Part shown: one piece after another, positions 7,799-16,295 of the stretch
How positions within the stretch are numbered: the stretch's first letter is position 1
Layout: each line of letters opens with the position of its first letter
From: Novosphingobium umbonatum
Lineage (GTDB): Bacteria; Pseudomonadota; Alphaproteobacteria; Sphingomonadales; Sphingomonadaceae
Assembly (NCBI RefSeq): GCF_004005905.1
Contig: NZ_SACO01000001.1
Coordinates: 372,001 to 436,000 of the forward strand
Direction: 5' to 3'
Length of the DNA stretch: 64,000 bases
Notes under the pieces: generated by a model
Seen by the model: the letters and a program-made list of their open reading frames with translations, nothing else
Told to the model about the DNA's origin: nothing
Databases searched by the model: none
Position numbers and translations under genes: made by a program

Positions 7799-8284
7799 TT
7801 ATGGAGGAGTGGCGCCCGCATTCTGGTCAAAGGCCAGAGCCGCTACGGCTTCCAGACGTTCCTCCTGCGCCGATGGCTCCAGAATGATCCGCGCCCGCGC
7901 CCCTGTTGGCCCGCCAAACTCCCGCGCAGATGCTGCCAAAGCGCTGCCCTGCGCCAAGGCGGCGGCCTGCTGCCCCGGATTATAGCGCAAGGTAATCGTC
8001 AATTGCTGGCGCGGGTCGGGCTGCTGGCTGGCAATCCACGGCCCCAGCGCCGGCCCATCGGGGGCAAAGCGCCAAACCGCCAAGGGCTCGGACTGCACCG
8101 GCGGCTCCGGCGCTGCGGCGGGAGGCGGAGCGGAAGGCTCTTTAGGCTTGGTTGGCGCATCGGCCATGGCCGCAGCGGTGACCATGAACAGGATCAGCGC
8201 CAGATCGGCCAGCATCGTCTGCCAGCTCACCCCGCTGCGCGGCACGAATAGAGCGCCGCCTTCTTCCAGCCGCGAAACAGTCAC
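7799..8284 (-). CDS. MotB/ExbD-like stator subunit without OmpA domain
   Basis: This 161-residue protein has one N-terminal membrane helix, MLADLALILFMVTAAAM (residues 24-40). Asp27 lies at the position of the proton-binding Asp of MotB and ExbD; the ADLALILFMVT pattern is closer to ExbD. A Pro-rich linker (about 44-65) and a roughly 90-residue periplasmic part follow, with no OmpA peptidoglycan-binding domain. It overlaps the MotA-like gene by 4 bases. A normal MotB is encoded at 18148-18987, so this is an additional or accessory ion-channel component. Its function is not known. Confidence 0.6.
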   Translation of the reverse strand: MTVSRLEEGGALFVPRSGVSWQTMLADLALILFMVTAAAMADAPTKPKEPSAPPPAAAPEPPVQSEPLAVWRFAPDGPALGPWIASQQPDPRQQLTITLRYNPGQQAAALAQGSALAASAREFGGPTGARARIILEPSAQEERLEAVAALAFDQNAGATPP

Positions 8285-9036
8285 GCCGCGTTGCCTGTCC
8301 GTTGCATCATGATGTCATAGACCTCGCCCGCTTTGGGGCCTTGGGCATCATGGTGGAATTCTGCGGGCACAGGCACGGGCTGTTCGGCATGGCGCCGGTC
8401 GTGCCGGACCATAAAAGCATCGGCCAGTTCATATTCGACCCAGTCGATCAAGGCCTGCCGTTCAACTTCCTCGGTCCTTGCGCGGCGCTCGATCAACCGC
8501 GCTAAGGGGGCCAGCAGCAGATTGGCCGCCATCAGACCATAAAGCGTGGCATGCACCGCCATGCCGATCGCCACCATATAGGCGCTGCGGTCGATCCCGT
8601 CGGACGGCATTTTGGACAAAGACAGCAAAGTGCCCGCCAGACCAAACACCGGCGCCAGTTCAGCCGCCTGTAACAGCGTGCGGATCGCCGCCTCGGCCGG
8701 GGCCAGACGCAGGCGGCGCTGTTCGGCCAGCACCGCCTTGAACGCCGCCACCGAGCGTTTGCCCACCAAAGCATGGAGCGCGGCATCAAAATCGGCATCG
8801 CCTGTGGGCAAGGGATCAGAGCGCAGCAAACCATCCTGCTGGATGTCGCGCACCACTCTGGCCATGCGGGCCCGCACATTGCCGCCATTATAGGCGCTGC
8901 GTTTGCCCAAAGCCCGCCCCAGCGAGGTGAACGTATCGCCCACATCCCCCAGACCACAGCGCAGCAAAGTGCCCAGCAGCGTGCCGCCCAGAACAATCGT
9001 GGCGGTGGTTCCATCGAACATGCTGGCAAGATTCAT
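8281..9036 (-). CDS. MotA/TolQ/ExbB-like stator subunit
   Basis: This is a 251-residue membrane protein. The TM3/TM4 pair of the MotA/ExbB family can be read: ELAPVFGLAGTLLSL (about residues 127-141) and AVHATLYGLMAANLLLAPLA (about 160-179), keeping the two conserved prolines. A first helix (residues about 10-28) and a basic cytoplasmic segment with RSVAAFKAVLAEQRR precede them. It forms an operon with the ExbD/MotB-like gene, divergent from flgB. It differs clearly from the main MotA at 17269-18132. Confidence 0.65.
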   Translation of the reverse strand: MNLASMFDGTTATIVLGGTLLGTLLRCGLGDVGDTFTSLGRALGKRSAYNGGNVRARMARVVRDIQQDGLLRSDPLPTGDADFDAALHALVGKRSVAAFKAVLAEQRRLRLAPAEAAIRTLLQAAELAPVFGLAGTLLSLSKMPSDGIDRSAYMVAIGMAVHATLYGLMAANLLLAPLARLIERRARTEEVERQALIDWVEYELADAFMVRHDRRHAEQPVPVPAEFHHDAQGPKAGEVYDIMMQRTGNAA

Positions 9037-9122
9037 CGCGTGACCATGGAGATTGCGTGCCTTTCACTTCCTCCCGCCAAGAACGGCAAGGCAGGCAAAA
9101 ACATTAAGCCCGCGGGACAGGA

Positions 9123-9150
9123 TTTGCCGCCGACCGGCAAGCGCCTGCCG
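9123..9150. promoter_or_regulatory. ftr-like enhancer upstream of flgB
   Basis: TTTGCCG (9123-9129) and the near-perfect palindrome CGGCAAGCGCCTGCCG (9135-9150) lie about 75-100 bases upstream of the flgB sigma-54 element, the normal distance for an enhancer. The palindrome differs by one base from CGGCAAGCGCTTGCCG at 27522-27537. Confidence 0.6.
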
Positions 9151-9224
9151 CCCATCCTGCAAAAGCCCCGAAAACAGGGGGCAAGCCAGCATAAAAACCA
9201 CCAATCCGGCCCACATCACGAAAT

Positions 9225-9240
9225 TGGCACGCCCTTTGCT
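9225..9240 (+). promoter_or_regulatory. sigma-54 promoter for the flgB operon
   Basis: TGGCACGCCCTTTGCT fits the sigma-54 consensus at all conserved positions, with GG (9226-9227) and GC (9238-9239) separated by 10 bases. It ends 45 bases before the flgB ATG. Confidence 0.88.
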
Positions 9241-9285
9241 TTTCCATCAGGGCCAATCCCTTTTCCGCGAGGAATGGAAGAAATT

Positions 9286-9648
9286 ATGAGTGATCCTGCG
9301 AGCAATACCGGCCTGTTTGGCGTCCATGGCATGGCGCTGGAACTGCGTGCGCAGCGCATGGGCGTGTTGACCTCCAACATCGCCAATGCCGCCACGCCCG
9401 GTTACAAGGCCAAGGACATTGACTTCAATTCGGCGCTGAAGGCCCGCATCAATGGCGCCTCCACCGAAAAGGCCAGCCAGGCCGCGGTGCAATATCGCGT
9501 GCCGGTCATGCCCAGCCTGGATGGCAACACGGTGGAAATGGGCGTCGAACAGGTCGCCTTCTCGCAGAACTCGGTCGGCTATTCCTCCACCCTCACCTTT
9601 CTGACCGCGCGCGTTGACCAGATCAAACGCGCTATCAAGGGAGACTGA
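9286..9648 (+). CDS. flgB: FlgB, proximal rod protein
   Basis: The 120-residue protein has the rod/hook N-terminal motif RMGVLTSNIANAATPGYKA (about residues 21-39) and a C-terminal heptad helix. Two start codons are in frame; ATG 9286 has GGAAG at ideal distance, while ATG 9274 has its GAGG too close. It opens the plus-strand flgBCDEFGHIJKL run under the sigma-54 promoter just upstream. Confidence 0.92.
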   Translation: MSDPASNTGLFGVHGMALELRAQRMGVLTSNIANAATPGYKAKDIDFNSALKARINGASTEKASQAAVQYRVPVMPSLDGNTVEMGVEQVAFSQNSVGYSSTLTFLTARVDQIKRAIKGD

Positions 9649-9650
9649 CC

Positions 9651-10061
9651 ATGGCTGGCACCGCCCCCATGAACCTGTTCGACGTGGCCGGTCGGGCCAT
9701 GTCCTCGCAGCTGGTGCGTATGAACACCGCCGCTTCCAATCTGGCCAATGCCGGCGTGGTATCCGCCACCGAGCAGGATGCCTATCGCCCGCTCAAGGCG
9801 GTGTTCGCCGAACAGGTCGACAAGGCCAACGGCCTGTCTACCGTCAAGGTTTCCGGCGTTTACCGTTCCAGCGCCACCCCGATCCGCGAGCATAGCCCCG
9901 GCCATCCTCTAGCCGACGCCAATGGCGATGTGTGGGCCGCGCCCGTCGATGAAAATGCCGAGATGGTCGAGATGCTCGATTCCTCGCGGCAGTACCAAAA
10001 CCTCGTCGAAACCCTCTCCACCGCCAAGCAGCTCATGCTCGACACCATAAGGATGAAGTGA
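9651..10061 (+). CDS. flgC: FlgC, proximal rod protein
   Basis: The 136-residue protein has the N-terminal motif LVRMNTAASNLANAGVVSA and the C-terminal helix MVEMLDSSRQYQNLVETLST typical of FlgC. It follows flgB by two bases and its TGA overlaps the flgD ATG (TGATG). The length matches the family. Role: third rod component above FlgB in the periplasm. Confidence 0.93.
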   Translation: MAGTAPMNLFDVAGRAMSSQLVRMNTAASNLANAGVVSATEQDAYRPLKAVFAEQVDKANGLSTVKVSGVYRSSATPIREHSPGHPLADANGDVWAAPVDENAEMVEMLDSSRQYQNLVETLSTAKQLMLDTIRMK

Positions 10062-10411
10062 TGACCACTGTTTCCTCCACCTCTTCGACCACATCGACCA
10101 CCGGCACCAGTTCGACCAGCTCGACCTCCAGCGCCAGTTCGCTCGGCTTTTCCGATTTCATCAGCCTGCTGACCACGCAGCTGAAATATCAGGACCCGAC
10201 CGAACCGACCGACAACAGCCAGATGGTGGCCCAGATGGCCCAGTTCTCGACCCTGTCGGGCATTTCCAGCCTCAACACCACCTCGACCGAGATGAATGAC
10301 CAGCTCCAGACGCTGACCGATCTGAACAACAATATGACGGTCATCGCCGACAAGCTGGACACGATCATCGCCTCGCAAAGCGCCGCCGGAACCTCGACCA
10401 CCACGGCCTGA
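10061..10411 (+). CDS. flgD: FlgD, hook cap scaffold (minimal form)
   Basis: The 116-residue protein has a Ser/Thr-rich N-terminus (about residues 3-27). The conserved FlgD core is FISLLTTQLKYQDPTEPTDN and then MAQFSTLSGI. FlgD caps the growing hook. Usual FlgD is about 220 residues and carries an Fn3/tudor C-terminal part; that part is missing here. ATG 10061 is preferred over GTG 10058 because AAGGA lies seven bases before it. Confidence 0.88.
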   Translation: MTTVSSTSSTTSTTGTSSTSSTSSASSLGFSDFISLLTTQLKYQDPTEPTDNSQMVAQMAQFSTLSGISSLNTTSTEMNDQLQTLTDLNNNMTVIADKLDTIIASQSAAGTSTTTA

Positions 10412-10456
10412 GCCTGATCGCCACAATTTCCCACCCACGACCAAAAGGACACCCCC

Positions 10457-11269
10457 ATGGCCTTCACGATTTCTCTCAACGGTTTGAAAAACGCCCAGAC
10501 TGAACTGGACGTCATCTCGAACAATCTGGCCAATGCCGAAACCACCGGTTTCAAGAAAAGCCGCGTGAATTTCTCGGATCTGGTCGCCGGTTCGGCCTAT
10601 ACCAACCCCAAGCTGGTGCAGGGCATCGGCTCGATGGTGAAGTCGATTGAACAGAACTTCACCAGCGGCCCGATGATGGCCACCGGCGCTGCGCTGGATA
10701 TGGCGATCAATGGCGAAGGTTTCTACACGCTGGAAAACCCGTTGACCGGCGAATTGATGTATACCCGCAATGGTTCGTTCAGCACCGACAGCGATGGCTA
10801 TATCGTCGATCCGAACAACAACCGCCTGCAATTGCTGGCCTATGACTCGGCTTCTGGCACCTATGCCACCACCCCCAGCAGCATCCAGCTGACCGCCGAC
10901 AATGCCTCGGGCGGCAAATATGCAGGCGTGCAGATCAAGACCGATGGTTCGATTGTCGTCTCCTATGACGACAGCACCACCGCCACGATCGGCAAGGTCG
11001 CGCTGGCATCCTTCGCCTCGACCAGCGGGTTGTTGCAAACCGGCAACCAGAACTGGAAGGCCACCGGCCTGTCGGGCATGGCCAACTATAACCAGCCCAC
11101 CACGGGCGGCATGGGCCAGATCCTGTCGGGCGAGTTGGAAGGTTCCAACGTCGATATGGCCACCGAAATGGTGAACCTCATCACCGCCCAGCGTTATTTC
11201 CAGTCGAATGCCAAGGCGATCGACACCTCCACCGCCATCTCCGACGCGGTGATCAACCTGCGCTCGTAA
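10457..11269 (+). CDS. flgE: FlgE, hook protein (short)
   Basis: The 270-residue protein has the N-terminal rod/hook motif (LDVISNNLANAETTGFKKS, about residues 18-36) and the C-terminal motif SNVDMATEMVNLITAQRYFQ. Position after flgD identifies it as the hook subunit. It is much shorter than the usual 400 or more, so the surface-exposed D2 region is largely absent. AAAGGA precedes the ATG. Confidence 0.88.
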   Translation: MAFTISLNGLKNAQTELDVISNNLANAETTGFKKSRVNFSDLVAGSAYTNPKLVQGIGSMVKSIEQNFTSGPMMATGAALDMAINGEGFYTLENPLTGELMYTRNGSFSTDSDGYIVDPNNNRLQLLAYDSASGTYATTPSSIQLTADNASGGKYAGVQIKTDGSIVVSYDDSTTATIGKVALASFASTSGLLQTGNQNWKATGLSGMANYNQPTTGGMGQILSGELEGSNVDMATEMVNLITAQRYFQSNAKAIDTSTAISDAVINLRS

Positions 11270-11278
11270 GGGTAAGAT

Positions 11279-12031
11279 ATGGACCGGCTGATCTACACGG
11301 CGGTGTCCGGCATGACAGACTCGATGACCCGCGAAAGGGTTATCGCGTCCAACATGGCCAACGCCCAGACCGTCGGCTTCAAAGCCGAAATGCTCTATAC
11401 CACGCCTATCACGCTCAAAGGCCCCTCGCTCGAAGCGCGGGCCATGGCCGAAGGCGAGGTCAAGGGCGCGAATATGGACGCTGGCGCCATGACCGCCACG
11501 GGCCGCAAGCTGGACATTGCCATGCGAGGCGATGACCTGATGGCGGTTCAAGCGCAGGATGGCACCGAAGCCTATACCCGCCGTGGAGATCTGACCGTAT
11601 CGCCCACGGGCGTTCTGGAAAATGGAGACGGGCGTCCGGTGATCGGCAATGGGGGGCCGATCACCGTGCCGCTCGACGCGCAAATCTCGCTGGGCCCTGA
11701 TGGCTCGGTCTTGGTGGCCAATCCGGAAACCCCCAATCTGCCCCCGCAGCCGGTGGACAAGATCAAGCTGGCCAGCCCCGCTGGCAGCTCGATCTCCAAA
11801 GGCCTGGACGGCCTGTTCCGCGTGGTGGGTGGCGGCGTGCTGCCCAATGACGAAAACGGGCAAGTGGTGGTCGGCAGTCTGGAACAATCCAACGTCAACC
11901 CCACCGATGTGCTGACCGAGATGATCCGCTCGCAGCGCCTGTTCGATATCCGTACCAAGCTGATCGCCACCGCCCGCGATGTCGATCAATCCAGCACGGC
12001 GCTGCTGCGCATTTCCGGCACCTCTGGCTGA
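11279..12031 (+). CDS. flgF: FlgF, proximal rod protein
   Basis: The 250-residue protein starts MDRLIYTAVSGMTDSM, typical of FlgF. It then has NMANAQTVGFKAEM and the C-terminal QSNVNPTDVLTEMIRSQRLF. Role: rod segment between FlgC and FlgG. It lies 9 bases after flgE. Confidence 0.92.
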   Translation: MDRLIYTAVSGMTDSMTRERVIASNMANAQTVGFKAEMLYTTPITLKGPSLEARAMAEGEVKGANMDAGAMTATGRKLDIAMRGDDLMAVQAQDGTEAYTRRGDLTVSPTGVLENGDGRPVIGNGGPITVPLDAQISLGPDGSVLVANPETPNLPPQPVDKIKLASPAGSSISKGLDGLFRVVGGGVLPNDENGQVVVGSLEQSNVNPTDVLTEMIRSQRLFDIRTKLIATARDVDQSSTALLRISGTSG

Positions 12032-12055
12032 TTTTAGATAAAAGGGAAAAAGCCC

Positions 12056-12844
12056 ATGTCCTCCTCCGCCCTGCAAGTCGCCCGTACCGGTCTGGAAGCG
12101 CAAGACACGCGTATGCGCGTCATTGCCAACAATCTGGCCAACGTGGCGACCACCGCCTATAAACGCGACCGCGCCAATTTCTCGACGCTGGCCTATCAGG
12201 ACCTGCGCGTGGCGGGTCAGCAATCGTCCAACCAGTCCACTTTCGCCACCGGCCTCAACCTTGGCACCGGTGTGGGTGTGCAATCGACCACCCGCATCGA
12301 CGAGCAGGGCACGATGAGCTCGACCGGCAATGCGCTGGATCTGGCGGTTTCGGGCGCGGGCTATTTTCAGGTGCTGTTGCCCACCGGCAATCTGGCCTAT
12401 TCGCGGGCGGGCAATTTCTCGCTCTCGGCCGAAGGACAGCTGGTCAATTCCTCGGGCTATGTGGTGCAACCGGCAATCACCATTCCCACCGGCGCCACCT
12501 CGATCACCGTTTCGGATGACGGCACGGTTTCGGCCATCCTGCCCGGTTCGGGCGTGGCCACACAGGTGGGCCAGCTGACCATCGCCAGCTTTCCCAACCC
12601 CACCGCTTTGCAGGCTTTGGGCGACAATCTCTATCAGGAAACCGGCGCCAGCGGCGTGGCCCAGATCGGCCAGCCCGGCACGGCGGGGCGCGGCTCGTTG
12701 AAACAGGGCTATCTGGAACAGTCCAACGTCAACATCGTGACCGAACTGGTGGACATGATCGAATGCCAGCGCGCCTACGAGATCAATTCCAAGATGATCT
12801 CCTCGGTCGATGAAATGCTCAAAAACGCCAACCAGACGCTGTGA
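12056..12844 (+). CDS. flgG: FlgG, distal rod protein
   Basis: The 262-residue protein has the signature SSALQVARTGLEAQDTRMRV and then NNLANVATTAYKRDRANF. The C-terminal part includes QSNVNIVTELVDMIECQRAY. FlgG builds the distal rod that crosses the P and L rings. AAAGGG precedes the ATG. Confidence 0.95.
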   Translation: MSSSALQVARTGLEAQDTRMRVIANNLANVATTAYKRDRANFSTLAYQDLRVAGQQSSNQSTFATGLNLGTGVGVQSTTRIDEQGTMSSTGNALDLAVSGAGYFQVLLPTGNLAYSRAGNFSLSAEGQLVNSSGYVVQPAITIPTGATSITVSDDGTVSAILPGSGVATQVGQLTIASFPNPTALQALGDNLYQETGASGVAQIGQPGTAGRGSLKQGYLEQSNVNIVTELVDMIECQRAYEINSKMISSVDEMLKNANQTL

Positions 12845-12849
12845 GACAG

Positions 12850-13515
12850 ATGATGAACCGCCCCTCGCTCCTTGCCCTGTGCACCATGCTGGCGCTGGTC
12901 GCCGCACCGGCGCAGGCCGGACGCCGCCCTTCCAAAGGCTTCGATGCCACCCTGCCCGCCATGCCGGGCAATGCTCCGGCGGCCGATGGCGCCATTTTCT
13001 CGGCGGCCATGGGTTACGTGTCGCTGGTGTCGGGCGCGCGGGCACAGCGGGTGGGCGATGTTCTGACCATCCTGCTGAGCGAAAGCACCAGCACCACCAA
13101 GTCGGCCGCGAACAAAAGCTCACGCGCGGGCAGCACCGCCCTTACCCCGCCCTCGGTCGGACCGCTGGCAATTACACCGGGCACCCTTAATGCTTCAGGT
13201 TCCGCGTCGTTCAATGGTGCGGGGAATGCCTCGCAGACGAACACGTTCAATGGCGTGATTGCCGTCACCATTGCCGAAGTCCGCCCCAACGGCACCGCGC
13301 TGGTGCGAGGAGAGAAACGCATGCTGCTGAGCCAGGGCAAGGAGTGGATCCAGTTTTCTGGCATCGTGCGCCTTGCCGACGTGGACGGGGCCAATCAGGT
13401 GCTGTCCAGTCAGGTGGCCGATGCACGGATCGAATATGCTGGCGATGGCACCGTGGCGCAAAGCGCGCGCGAAGGCTGGCTGCACAAGTTCTTCAGCTAC
13501 ATCAGCCCGTTCTGA
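12850..13515 (+). CDS. flgH: FlgH, L-ring protein (no clear lipobox)
   Basis: The 221-residue protein has an N-terminal signal peptide and the FlgH core (GDVLTILLSESTSTTKSA about residues 64-81, then GVIAVTIAEVRPNGTALVRG). It forms the outer-membrane L ring. FlgH is usually a lipoprotein; here the only early Cys sits in LLALC, without the small residue at -1, and an ordinary signal-peptidase-I site (APAQA) follows. The GTG at 12841 overlapping the flgG stop is a possible alternative start. Confidence 0.9.
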   Translation: MMNRPSLLALCTMLALVAAPAQAGRRPSKGFDATLPAMPGNAPAADGAIFSAAMGYVSLVSGARAQRVGDVLTILLSESTSTTKSAANKSSRAGSTALTPPSVGPLAITPGTLNASGSASFNGAGNASQTNTFNGVIAVTIAEVRPNGTALVRGEKRMLLSQGKEWIQFSGIVRLADVDGANQVLSSQVADARIEYAGDGTVAQSAREGWLHKFFSYISPF

Positions 13516-13529
13516 TGGAGAGGCCCGCC

Positions 13530-14627
13530 ATGCGTATGATCTCCCGCCTTATCCTTTTTATCGCCGCCATGATGATGGCCGCCCCGCTGCATGCCGAACG
13601 TGTGCGCGATCTGGGCAGCTTTCAAGGCGTGCGTAGCAACCAGCTCACCGGCTATGGCATTGTGGTCGGCCTTGATGGCACCGGCGATGATACGCTGGAA
13701 TATCTGACGCAGGCGATGAAGGGCGTGTCGGGCCGGATGGGCCTGCAATTGCCGCCCGGCGTTGCGCCCGGCCTGAAAAATGCCGCTGCCGTGCTGGTCA
13801 CCGCCGACCTGCCCGCCTTTGCCAAGCCGGGTCAGCGGATCGACATTACTGTCTCTGCCATCGGCAAGGCAAAGTCCTTGCGCGGCGGGGCGCTGATCCT
13901 GACGCCCATGTATGGTGCCGATGGCCAGATTTACGCCATGGCACAGGGCAACCTTGCCGTGGGTGGTCTGGGCATTGCCGCCAAGGATGGCTCGCAGCTT
14001 TCGGTCAATATCCCCACCACGGGCCGCATTGCCGAAGGGGCCAGCGTCGAACGCGCGGTGAGCACCGGTTTCGAAAAGGCGCCCTTGCTGCGTTACAACC
14101 TCAACACCGCCGATTTCCTGACCGCCCAGCGCGTGCGCGATGCGATCAACACCCGCTTCCCCGGCATGGCCGCCGCCGAAGATGCCGTGACCGTGGCGCT
14201 GCGCCTGCCCGATGGGGCCGATACGCGCTCGTCCATTCTGGCCGCGGTGGAAATGATCGATGTGACGCCTGCCGAGGCTGCTGCCCGCGTGATCGTCAAC
14301 AGCCGCACCGGCACAGTGGTGATCAACAATGCGGTGCGCCTGTCGCCCGCCGCTGTCAGCCATGGCAAATTGACCGTGCGGATCGATGAAAAGCCCCGCG
14401 TCTCGCAACCTGCGCCTTTCAGCAACGGCCAGACCACCGTCACGCCCAACAGCAACATCAGCGCCGAGGAAGAAAAGGCCCATGTTGCGATGCTGAAAGG
14501 TGGCACCTCGCTGTCCAAGATCGTCGATGCGCTGAACCTGCTGGGCGTCACGCCGTCCGACCTGGTGGCGATCCTCGAAGCGCTCAAACAGTCCGGCGCG
14601 CTCAAGGCGGAGATGGTGGTGATATGA
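13530..14627 (+). CDS. flgI: FlgI, P-ring protein
   Basis: The 365-residue periplasmic protein has a signal peptide (MRMISRLILFIAAMMMAAPL, cut after HA) and the FlgI opening VRDLGSFQGVRSNQLTGYG. Its C-terminus holds KGGTSLSKIVDALNLLGV. It assembles the P ring with help from FlgA. GGAGAGG lies six bases before ATG 13530; an ATG at 13515 overlaps the flgH stop but has no binding site. Confidence 0.94.
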   Translation: MRMISRLILFIAAMMMAAPLHAERVRDLGSFQGVRSNQLTGYGIVVGLDGTGDDTLEYLTQAMKGVSGRMGLQLPPGVAPGLKNAAAVLVTADLPAFAKPGQRIDITVSAIGKAKSLRGGALILTPMYGADGQIYAMAQGNLAVGGLGIAAKDGSQLSVNIPTTGRIAEGASVERAVSTGFEKAPLLRYNLNTADFLTAQRVRDAINTRFPGMAAAEDAVTVALRLPDGADTRSSILAAVEMIDVTPAEAAARVIVNSRTGTVVINNAVRLSPAAVSHGKLTVRIDEKPRVSQPAPFSNGQTTVTPNSNISAEEEKAHVAMLKGGTSLSKIVDALNLLGVTPSDLVAILEALKQSGALKAEMVVI

Positions 14628-14950
14628 GCAAGATTTCGACCTCGCCCGTCTCCAGCACGGCAACCGAGACCACATCCACCTCGGCCAACAGCGCCCAGAT
14701 CAAGCAAGCGGCACAGAAGTTTGAATCCATGCTGCTGCGCCAGATGCTGTCCGAAGCGCGCAAGGTCGATTTCGGAAACACGCTGTTCACCAACGAAGGC
14801 ACCAAAACCTTCCGCGAGATGCAGGATTCCAATTTCGCCGACACCGTCGCCCAACGCGGCACTTTGGGCTTTGCCAAGATGATCGAGGCGCAATTGACGC
14901 GCCAGACGCAAACCACCAGTTCCACCACCGCCCAGGGAGGCGCAAAATGA
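14624..14950 (+). CDS. flgJ: FlgJ-type rod-capping protein, muramidase half absent
   Basis: The 108-residue protein matches only the N-terminal rod-binding domain of FlgJ (AQKFESMLLRQMLSEARKVD near residues 28-47, then TFREMQDSNFADTVAQRGTL). The peptidoglycan hydrolase domain of enterobacterial FlgJ is missing, as is common in alphaproteobacteria. ATGA overlaps link it to flgI and flgK. The SLT protein at 4960-5997 may supply the enzyme. Confidence 0.88.
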   Translation: MSKISTSPVSSTATETTSTSANSAQIKQAAQKFESMLLRQMLSEARKVDFGNTLFTNEGTKTFREMQDSNFADTVAQRGTLGFAKMIEAQLTRQTQTTSSTTAQGGAK

Positions 14951-16281
14951 CCTCCAATATGATCCATATCGCCGCCAGTGGCACCAAGGCCGCCCGCGCC
15001 GCGCTGGATATTACCGCGCAAAATATCGCCAATGCCTCCACCGCAGGCTATGTCCGCCGCAGCGTGACGCTGTCGGAACTGTCGGTGCAGGATTCGGTGG
15101 GCAGCTATGGCGACATCTCGCAATTTGGTGTGCGGGTGGCGGGCATTGTGCGCAATGCCGACGCTTTCCTGCAATCGGAGGTGCGACGCACCGCTTCGGA
15201 TTCCAGCCGCGCCGATACGCTGGTCAGCGGGCTGACCAATGTCAGCAATGCGGTGGAAACTTCGGGCGTCTATGACTCGCTGATCAATTTTCAGGCCGCG
15301 CTGACCAAGCTGACCTCCACGCCCACCGATTCCGCCCTGCGCGCCAATGCGCTGGAAAGCGGTAAGACCTTGGCGCAGAGCTTCAACGTAGCCGCCAAAT
15401 CCCTGCAATCGGCCATCACCGGCATGCAGGAAGGCGCTTCCGATGGCGTCAGCAATCTGAACGATCTGGCCACCAGTCTGGCCAAGCTGAACATGACCAT
15501 CGCCACCGACACCGATCCGGCCAGCAATAGCGCCACGCTGCTCGACCAGCGCGATGCCATTCTGGAAAAGATGTCGAAGATCGCCGATATCACCACCACG
15601 TTCAACGCCAATAACACCGTCTCGGTGCAACTGGGCGGTTCGAGCGGGCCTGCACTGGTCAGCAATATCACCGCTGGCACCGTGACCATGGCCACCGCAA
15701 CCAGCGGCGCGATCAGCTTCTCGGTCGGATCCCTGCCCGCCACTTTGTCGGGCGGAACGCTGGCCGGTTATCAGCAAGGGATTGCCGCAGGTATCAGCGC
15801 GATGGACGATCTGGACACTCAGGCTCAAGACCTGATGGATCTGATCAACACCGCGCAGGCTGCCGGCGTTGACCTGAACGGCACCACCGGCACCGCGATG
15901 TTCAGCGGCACGGGCGCAGCCGACATGGCGGTTTCCTTAACCAGCGGCAGCCAGATCGCCGCCGCCCCTTCGGGCTCGGCCGCCAACAGCATGAATGCGT
16001 CAAACCTGACCAGCATGTTGAGCACGATGAGCACCGACAAGACCAGCGGCAACCTCAACGATCTGATTTTCCAGCTGAACAGCGCGGTTTCCAGCAACAC
16101 CACCACCCGCGATACGTTGGAAACCATCGCCTCGAACGCCTCGACCGCGCTGGCCAGCCAGGCCGGTGTCGACCTTGATACCGAAGCGGCCAATCTGGTC
16201 AGATACCAACAGGCCTTTCAGGCTTCGGGTAAGGTCATTCAGGTAGCTAATACTCTCTTCGACCAATTGCTGAATCTGTAA
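14947..16281 (+). CDS. flgK: FlgK, hook-filament junction protein
   Basis: The 444-residue protein has an N-terminal ITAQNIANASTAGYVRRSV motif and a C-terminal helix ending AFQASGKVIQVANTLFDQLL. FlgK is the first of the two junction proteins between hook and filament and a client of FlgN. It is translationally coupled to flgJ. Confidence 0.93.
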   Translation: MTSNMIHIAASGTKAARAALDITAQNIANASTAGYVRRSVTLSELSVQDSVGSYGDISQFGVRVAGIVRNADAFLQSEVRRTASDSSRADTLVSGLTNVSNAVETSGVYDSLINFQAALTKLTSTPTDSALRANALESGKTLAQSFNVAAKSLQSAITGMQEGASDGVSNLNDLATSLAKLNMTIATDTDPASNSATLLDQRDAILEKMSKIADITTTFNANNTVSVQLGGSSGPALVSNITAGTVTMATATSGAISFSVGSLPATLSGGTLAGYQQGIAAGISAMDDLDTQAQDLMDLINTAQAAGVDLNGTTGTAMFSGTGAADMAVSLTSGSQIAAAPSGSAANSMNASNLTSMLSTMSTDKTSGNLNDLIFQLNSAVSSNTTTRDTLETIASNASTALASQAGVDLDTEAANLVRYQQAFQASGKVIQVANTLFDQLLNL

Positions 16282-16295
16282 GGAGGACTCTTGCG

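Noticed and set aside
9860..13123. Very long minus-strand open frame across flgC to flgH
   Set aside because: It lies opposite seven well-identified rod, hook and ring genes, has His/Gly/Arg-rich shadow composition and no family features. Such frames are a side effect of high GC.
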